From Bacteroidota bacterium (lineage in GTDB: Bacteria > Bacteroidota > Bacteroidia > NS11-12g > UBA955): 46,250 nt of DNA. How positions within the stretch are numbered: the first letter of the stretch is position 1; the number at the start of each line of letters is the position of its first letter. Under the pieces are notes generated by a model. That model searched no databases and had not been told where the DNA came from. It worked only from the letters and a program-made list of their open reading frames with translations. Location of the stretch: contig SYIL01000011.1 in assembly GCA_005798825.1 (NCBI GenBank), forward strand, positions 1 to 46,250, read 5' to 3'. The position numbers and the translations under genes were made by a program. Positions 41,573 through 46,250 of this stretch are shown here, in pieces.

Positions 41573-44197
41573 TTACATGTCTAAATACAGGGTAAAGTAA
41601 GCCATTCTTCCAATTCTTGGACCACCATAAACTTGCATTGTCATATTGTTAGTAATATTGCTCGCACCCATTTTAATCATGGCTCCATATTTCGGAATAG
41701 TCTTGGATATCATTGCATCCAATAGCCAATAAGTAGGGACATTTCCTGTAAATTGAGGGCTTCCTTCAAAGGTAAATCCTTGAATCCATTTATAGTTTAC
41801 ACTGAATCCAAAATGGTGCATCCTCCATTTTCTGATACTAATATTTTGACCAGAAAGCGACAAATTATATTTATTTTTTGGTGTATTAAATGCAGGAATG
41901 ATAGGATCGAGGCTGTCTTTTTTGTGCAATTGATTGTATGAATAATTTATTCCAGCGGTATAATTTTTGGCAAAGAAATAATTGGATCCGATACTTATAC
42001 CGGTGGTTGTCACACTGGTTTCAGCATTGGTGGCAATGCGATATACTTGTCCGCCACTGATATAATTAATGCTGTAGTCGATGGTTGGATCAATGCCAAT
42101 TTTGTAACCAATAAAGTCTTGGTAATAACTAAAGTATGCGCTTGCATCGATATTTAACGTATTATTTAACAAGAATGACTTATAGCCCATTTCTATGCTT
42201 TTTACTTTTTCAGGACGAACTGGGGAAACGTTAAACCAATCTAATTTTTCCAATCGCGTAGTAAGGCCGCTCAAAGCGTCGTATAAAGATTTTAAGGTAA
42301 CCAAACTGTCGTAACCCGATATGTTTCCGAGCAAAATCGCTCTTCCCACGTTATAGTACAAGTATTGATCTGCCAATGTAGGATTTCGAACCCCGGCTGA
42401 CAAACTCATTCTATAATATGTAATTTTATCGGGTGTATATACCAATGAAGCGGCGGGGGAGAAAATGAAGGGAAAGTTCTGATTTTTATCTACCCGTGCT
42501 GTGGCGTTAAATTTGAGTTTGTTGTCTTTAGACCTACGTTCCAAACCTCCGTAAATACCAGATTCTTGATTTTTTATTTTTCTATTATTGGTATCAGAAA
42601 ATATCGTTCCCATCGAGTTTGGTCTGTACAATCTGTTGGAGAATCCCAATGTGAGTGAAATGTTGTTTCGTAAATTAAAGCGATGTTCCCCTTGAATGTG
42701 GTAAAGCCCACTCTTATCGTAAAATCCACTGCCACCCTGACCAAAACTTCTCAATGTGGTAATGGCATTTTTTAGACTATCAAATCGTTCTGTACCTGGA
42801 GCAAAACGCTTGTAAGTATTGGGTTGTATAGAATGTTGCAGACCTTGCCAGTCATTTTTCCGGTCGGCCAAATTGGCGCATTGTTCGTGCCATATAAACA
42901 AAGAGTCTTGATGTTGTGCAAGGATGGCATCTAATTCTTTAAACCAGTTGGGATTGGTTCCCCAATCACCCGGAGGGAAGCCTGAGATTTTTTTTACTTT
43001 TGGCACAAAGTATTTTCTCCAAAGCGAATAGTAATCGCCTCCCCATAAATCGTCTTGTTTGGCATATTTCTGCATCAGCAAAGCTGTAAAAACGGCATCA
43101 TAGGTTTTGCCTGCATCTTCGTTTGTAGAATAGGCTCTCAAAAATCCATTTCTATCTTTGTATTCTATACGATTCTGCAAAAATTTGATGTCGCGAAGGC
43201 TATACCGATTATCTCCTTGATAAACAGTTGTTCCCATCCCATAATTTATTTGGTATTCAAATTGCCTCGGACTATCGTGTTTGGGACGAAAGGCGGCCAT
43301 TAACGAGGTTTTAAAATTATAGGTATTATAATCTACAATATCTTTTTCGGCATACCCTTGTCGGTTGAAACGCATTAACCCTGGATAGTCTACCATTTGT
43401 GATTTTGCGGTTGCATCATTTTCACCGGGGCGCAATATTTCGTCACCATACCGGTTTACAGCATCGTAACCCCCTGGGTTGAGTTTGTTGTTTATTTGAT
43501 CTATCGGCCCGCCAGATTTCGATGCATCCATATTGTCGGCCACCCAATCATAGGCTTTCATATAATATAAATTGGCCTTCATTGCCCATTTTTCTTGTCC
43601 AGGCTTCCCACCAAAAGCTTTTGAATAACGGATGGCAGTTTCGGTCAAACCCCGCTCGGCTATCTTTTGTTTTAGTTGTAGTCCTTGGTATTTAAAAGGG
43701 TCTTTGGTGGTCATTGAAATTACACCATTAAAAGCACCTGGACCATAATAAGCACTGGATGCACCCACTACAATTTCTTGATTCAGTACATCCAATTCAC
43801 TCGCGCCCAAAAAATTTCCCAAAGAGAAGTTAAGTCCGGGAGATTGGTTATCTACGCCATCAATTAATTGGAGTGTTCTTACAGGGCTGGTGCTATTGAA
43901 TCCCCGGGTATTGATAATTCTAAATCCCAAACTGGCACTCGTAACATCAACTCCTTTGAGGTGGCCTAGTGCTTCATAAAAATCACTTGCAGGGGTTTCT
44001 TTAATACTTTGGGCTCCCATGCTTTCGACAGTCAGCGGTGATTCTTTGAGTTTTTCTTTGAGGCGATTTTGTATAATGCTAACTTCTCCAATTCGATATA
44101 CTTGTCGGGGAGGTGTAGAATCTTTTAAAAGGATTTGCGCGTTTCCTGGCATGGAAAAAAATAGCATGAAAAGAGGTACAATGAAAGTTTGTTTCAT
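41573..44197 (-). CDS. TonB-dependent receptor, orphan
   Basis: 874 residues. Signal peptide MKQTFIVPLFMLFFSMPGNAQ, a short region with a TonB-box-like segment (YRIGEVSIIQN), then the plug domain (about 45-165: KLKESPLTVESMGAQSIKETPASDFYEALGHLKGVD, INTRGFNS, LQLIDGVDNQSPG, VGASSAYYGPGAFNGVISM) and a large barrel with long loops, ending in TLYLDM. It has no carboxypeptidase-like N-terminal domain and no SusD or DUF4249 partner. ATG 44197 is chosen because it begins the signal peptide; the upstream ATG at 44233 adds 12 non-signal residues. It is divergent from the second E1 gene. Cargo unknown. Confidence 0.88.
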   Translation of the reverse strand: MKQTFIVPLFMLFFSMPGNAQILLKDSTPPRQVYRIGEVSIIQNRLKEKLKESPLTVESMGAQSIKETPASDFYEALGHLKGVDVTSASLGFRIINTRGFNSTSPVRTLQLIDGVDNQSPGLNFSLGNFLGASELDVLNQEIVVGASSAYYGPGAFNGVISMTTKDPFKYQGLQLKQKIAERGLTETAIRYSKAFGGKPGQEKWAMKANLYYMKAYDWVADNMDASKSGGPIDQINNKLNPGGYDAVNRYGDEILRPGENDATAKSQMVDYPGLMRFNRQGYAEKDIVDYNTYNFKTSLMAAFRPKHDSPRQFEYQINYGMGTTVYQGDNRYSLRDIKFLQNRIEYKDRNGFLRAYSTNEDAGKTYDAVFTALLMQKYAKQDDLWGGDYYSLWRKYFVPKVKKISGFPPGDWGTNPNWFKELDAILAQHQDSLFIWHEQCANLADRKNDWQGLQHSIQPNTYKRFAPGTERFDSLKNAITTLRSFGQGGSGFYDKSGLYHIQGEHRFNLRNNISLTLGFSNRLYRPNSMGTIFSDTNNRKIKNQESGIYGGLERRSKDNKLKFNATARVDKNQNFPFIFSPAASLVYTPDKITYYRMSLSAGVRNPTLADQYLYYNVGRAILLGNISGYDSLVTLKSLYDALSGLTTRLEKLDWFNVSPVRPEKVKSIEMGYKSFLLNNTLNIDASAYFSYYQDFIGYKIGIDPTIDYSINYISGGQVYRIATNAETSVTTTGISIGSNYFFAKNYTAGINYSYNQLHKKDSLDPIIPAFNTPKNKYNLSLSGQNISIRKWRMHHFGFSVNYKWIQGFTFEGSPQFTGNVPTYWLLDAMISKTIPKYGAMIKMGASNITNNMTMQVYGGPRIGRMAYFTLYLDM

Positions 44198-44336
44198 AGG
44201 CAATATCGGATGTATACTTTCGCAATATAACAAACAATTTAAGAACGGTTATTGTATAATGACTTCTTTGCAGTATAATTTAGATTTTTGAATCAAAAAC
44301 CTGCGGGTTAATTTCCGTAAACTTGCAGTTGAAATT

Positions 44337-46250
44337 ATGGTAGGCAAAGAAATTCTGCTTAAGGCTTGGGAAATTATGTGTACAGCCCGATCTATGGCAA
44401 ATGTGTATGAGGAGAATCGACAAATAGCAAAATATGTCCACAGCACTTCTCAAGGCCATGAAGCCATCCAAATTGCCACGGCATTCCATTTAAAAAATAT
44501 TGATTATGCGTTCCCTTATTACCGTGATGAATCTATGTTGTTGGCGATGGGTATGCAAGCCTACGATCTTATGTTGCAATTGTTAGCCAAAGCAGAAGAT
44601 CCTTTTAGCGGGGGTAGAACGTATTATGCACACCCATCTTTGAATCGACCCAATACGACCAAAATGCCTCACCAAAGCAGTGCTACTGGCATGCAGGCTA
44701 TACCGGCTACAGGAGCAGCCCATGGTTTGAAATATTTAGAAAGTCAGGGCTTGTTGCGTGGGGCTGAGAAACCCATTGTTTTGTGTTCTTTGGGGGATGG
44801 ATCTGTAACCGAGGGAGAGGTGGCAGAGGCTTTTCAAATGGCGGTATTGCATAAGTTACCGATAGTATTTTTGATACAAGACAATGATTGGGGCATTTCT
44901 GCCAGCGCCGATGAAATGCGGGCAATGGATGCCTTTGATTATGCTTTGGGTTTCAAGGGAATGCGCAGAATACGCATAAACGGGAGTGATTTTGTTCAGT
45001 GTTATGACGAAATGGCCAAGGCCATTGAATATGTTCGATCAGAACGATCTCCAATGTTGGTGCATGTAAAGGTCCCCTTGCTAGGTCACCATACCAGTGG
45101 TGTTCGAAGTGAGTGGTATCGAGATGATTTAGAAAAGCACAGACAAAAAGATCCTTTGCCTCGCATGAAAGAGTTGCTGATTAACCTAGCAGAAACAGAG
45201 GAATCCCTTGGCGAAATTCAATTGAGAGCCAGTGCATTGGTCAACGAACAATTTGAGCGAGCCAAACTTGCCGCTGATCCTTCACCTGATTCACTCATGT
45301 TGCACGTTTTTGCGCCCACTGACATTTCCGAGGAATTGGGAAATCGTTCTCCTGAGGGTGCTGAAACCATAATGATGGTAGATGCGGCTTTGCATGCTGT
45401 GGATGAAATCTTAAAAAAACATCCCGAGTCCCTCTTGTACGGACAGGATGTAGGCTATCGTTTGGGCGGTGTATTTCGTGAAGCCGCTACCCTAGCAGAA
45501 AAATATGGGAATAAAAGGGTATTTAACACCCCCATACAAGAAGCCTATATTGTCGGAAGTACTGCGGGTATGAGTGCTGTGGGTGCTCGACCCATTGTGG
45601 AAATTCAATTTGCCGATTATATTTGGCCAGCGATAAATCAGTTGGTTACAGAATTGAGTAAAAGTGCTTACTTGAGTATGGGGAAATATCCTGTTTCTTG
45701 CGTTATTAGGGTGCCTACGGGGGCATATGGAGGGGGTGGCCCATACCACAGTGGATCGGTCGAAAGTTCTATTTTGCCTATTAAAGGAATTAAAATTGCC
45801 TATCCAAGCAATGCTGCAGATTTGAAAGGTTTGATAAAATCAGCGTATTACGACCCCAATCCCGTGGTAATATTTGAGCACAAAGGCCTGTATTGGAGTA
45901 AGGTTGTGGGCACTGAAGAAGCCAAGACACCTGAGCCAGACGAGGCGTATATTATCCCATTTGGCAAAGCTCGGATTGTTTTGGAAGCCAACGAAGAAGC
46001 GGTGAAAAATGGCAATTCAGTTGCGGTTATAACATACGGAATGGGCGTGCACTGGGCCTTGGGTGCTGCAAAAAATATGTCAGGACAAGTTTCCATTTTA
46101 GATTTGAGAACCCTTGCCCCTTTCGATGAAAGTTCTGTGGTAGACATGGTTAAGACGCATGGAAAAGTATTGATATTGACAGAAGAAACCCTTCTTAATA
46201 GCTTTGCCGAGTCACTGGCAGGTCGGATTTCTCAACAGTGTTTTGAGTAT
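44337..46250 (+). CDS. 2-oxo acid dehydrogenase E1, alpha-beta fusion (second type, partial)
   Basis: Open from ATG 44337 through the right edge, 638 codons; a few tens of residues are probably missing. The alpha domain has HSTSQGHEAIQIA, FPYYRDESMLLAMG, and a canonical ThDP motif SLGDGSVTEGEVAEAFQ...QDNDWGIS. The beta domain has YGQDVGYRLGGVFREA, FNTPIQEAYIVGSTAGM, RVPTGAYGGGGPYHSGS and ILDLRTLAPFD. It resembles the branched-chain 2-oxoisovalerate-type E1 fusions of Bacteroidota, some of which are mislabelled tungsten formylmethanofuran dehydrogenase. A near-match box TAAACTTG (44318-44325) lies 11 bp upstream. It is a different lineage from the E1 at 24-26 kb. Confidence 0.9.
   Translation, partial: MVGKEILLKAWEIMCTARSMANVYEENRQIAKYVHSTSQGHEAIQIATAFHLKNIDYAFPYYRDESMLLAMGMQAYDLMLQLLAKAEDPFSGGRTYYAHPSLNRPNTTKMPHQSSATGMQAIPATGAAHGLKYLESQGLLRGAEKPIVLCSLGDGSVTEGEVAEAFQMAVLHKLPIVFLIQDNDWGISASADEMRAMDAFDYALGFKGMRRIRINGSDFVQCYDEMAKAIEYVRSERSPMLVHVKVPLLGHHTSGVRSEWYRDDLEKHRQKDPLPRMKELLINLAETEESLGEIQLRASALVNEQFERAKLAADPSPDSLMLHVFAPTDISEELGNRSPEGAETIMMVDAALHAVDEILKKHPESLLYGQDVGYRLGGVFREAATLAEKYGNKRVFNTPIQEAYIVGSTAGMSAVGARPIVEIQFADYIWPAINQLVTELSKSAYLSMGKYPVSCVIRVPTGAYGGGGPYHSGSVESSILPIKGIKIAYPSNAADLKGLIKSAYYDPNPVVIFEHKGLYWSKVVGTEEAKTPEPDEAYIIPFGKARIVLEANEEAVKNGNSVAVITYGMGVHWALGAAKNMSGQVSILDLRTLAPFDESSVVDMVKTHGKVLILTEETLLNSFAESLAGRISQQCFEY

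Overview
The window is a chromosomal segment of a member of the Bacteroidota (order not resolved). The evidence is fourfold: three proteins with hallmarks of type IX secretion (two C-terminal sorting domains and the start of a SprB-repeat adhesin), a TonB receptor/DUF4249 pair, alpha-beta-fused 2-oxo acid dehydrogenase E1 proteins, and Bacteroidota-type promoters (-7 box TAnnTTTG) in front of most transcription units instead of Shine-Dalgarno sites. Base composition is moderately AT-rich. No insertion sequence, phage, CRISPR array, rRNA or tRNA was recognised. Most of the content is core metabolism and housekeeping.

Left part (1-8.3 kb). The start of a SprB-like secreted protein runs off the left edge. 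It is followed by a divergent pair: a fused phytol-kinase-like/DUF92 membrane protein (minus strand) and a UbiA prenyltransferase with homogentisate-phytyltransferase motifs (plus strand). Together these resemble plant VTE5+VTE6 and VTE2, so the pair could convert a free isoprenoid alcohol to its diphosphate and attach it to an aromatic head group. This is the best candidate for an undescribed system here. Next come carB, which lacks the allosteric domain, and rpoN, whose promoter region holds a near-consensus sigma-54 site overlapping a consensus primary-sigma site.

Middle (8.3-26.6 kb, minus strand). Read in the direction of transcription, this contains: E1 alpha-beta fusion and metH (overlapping); rsmI; lnt; a coiled-coil gene, zapA, rny, coaX, an outer-membrane protein, lptC, a small membrane protein and pheT (a tight run); then a PaaG-like enzyme and a secreted M43 metalloprotease.

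Right part (26.6-46.2 kb). uvrB is divergent from the E1 gene. A long minus-strand run follows: ileS, a DksA-like gene, lspA, lysS and a small winged-helix-like gene; then gltA, a TonB receptor and DUF4249 from a separate promoter. After a clear terminator come a T9SS-sorted alpha/beta-hydrolase-like protein lacking its nucleophile serine and an orphan TonB receptor. A second, different E1 alpha-beta fusion starts divergently and runs off the right edge.
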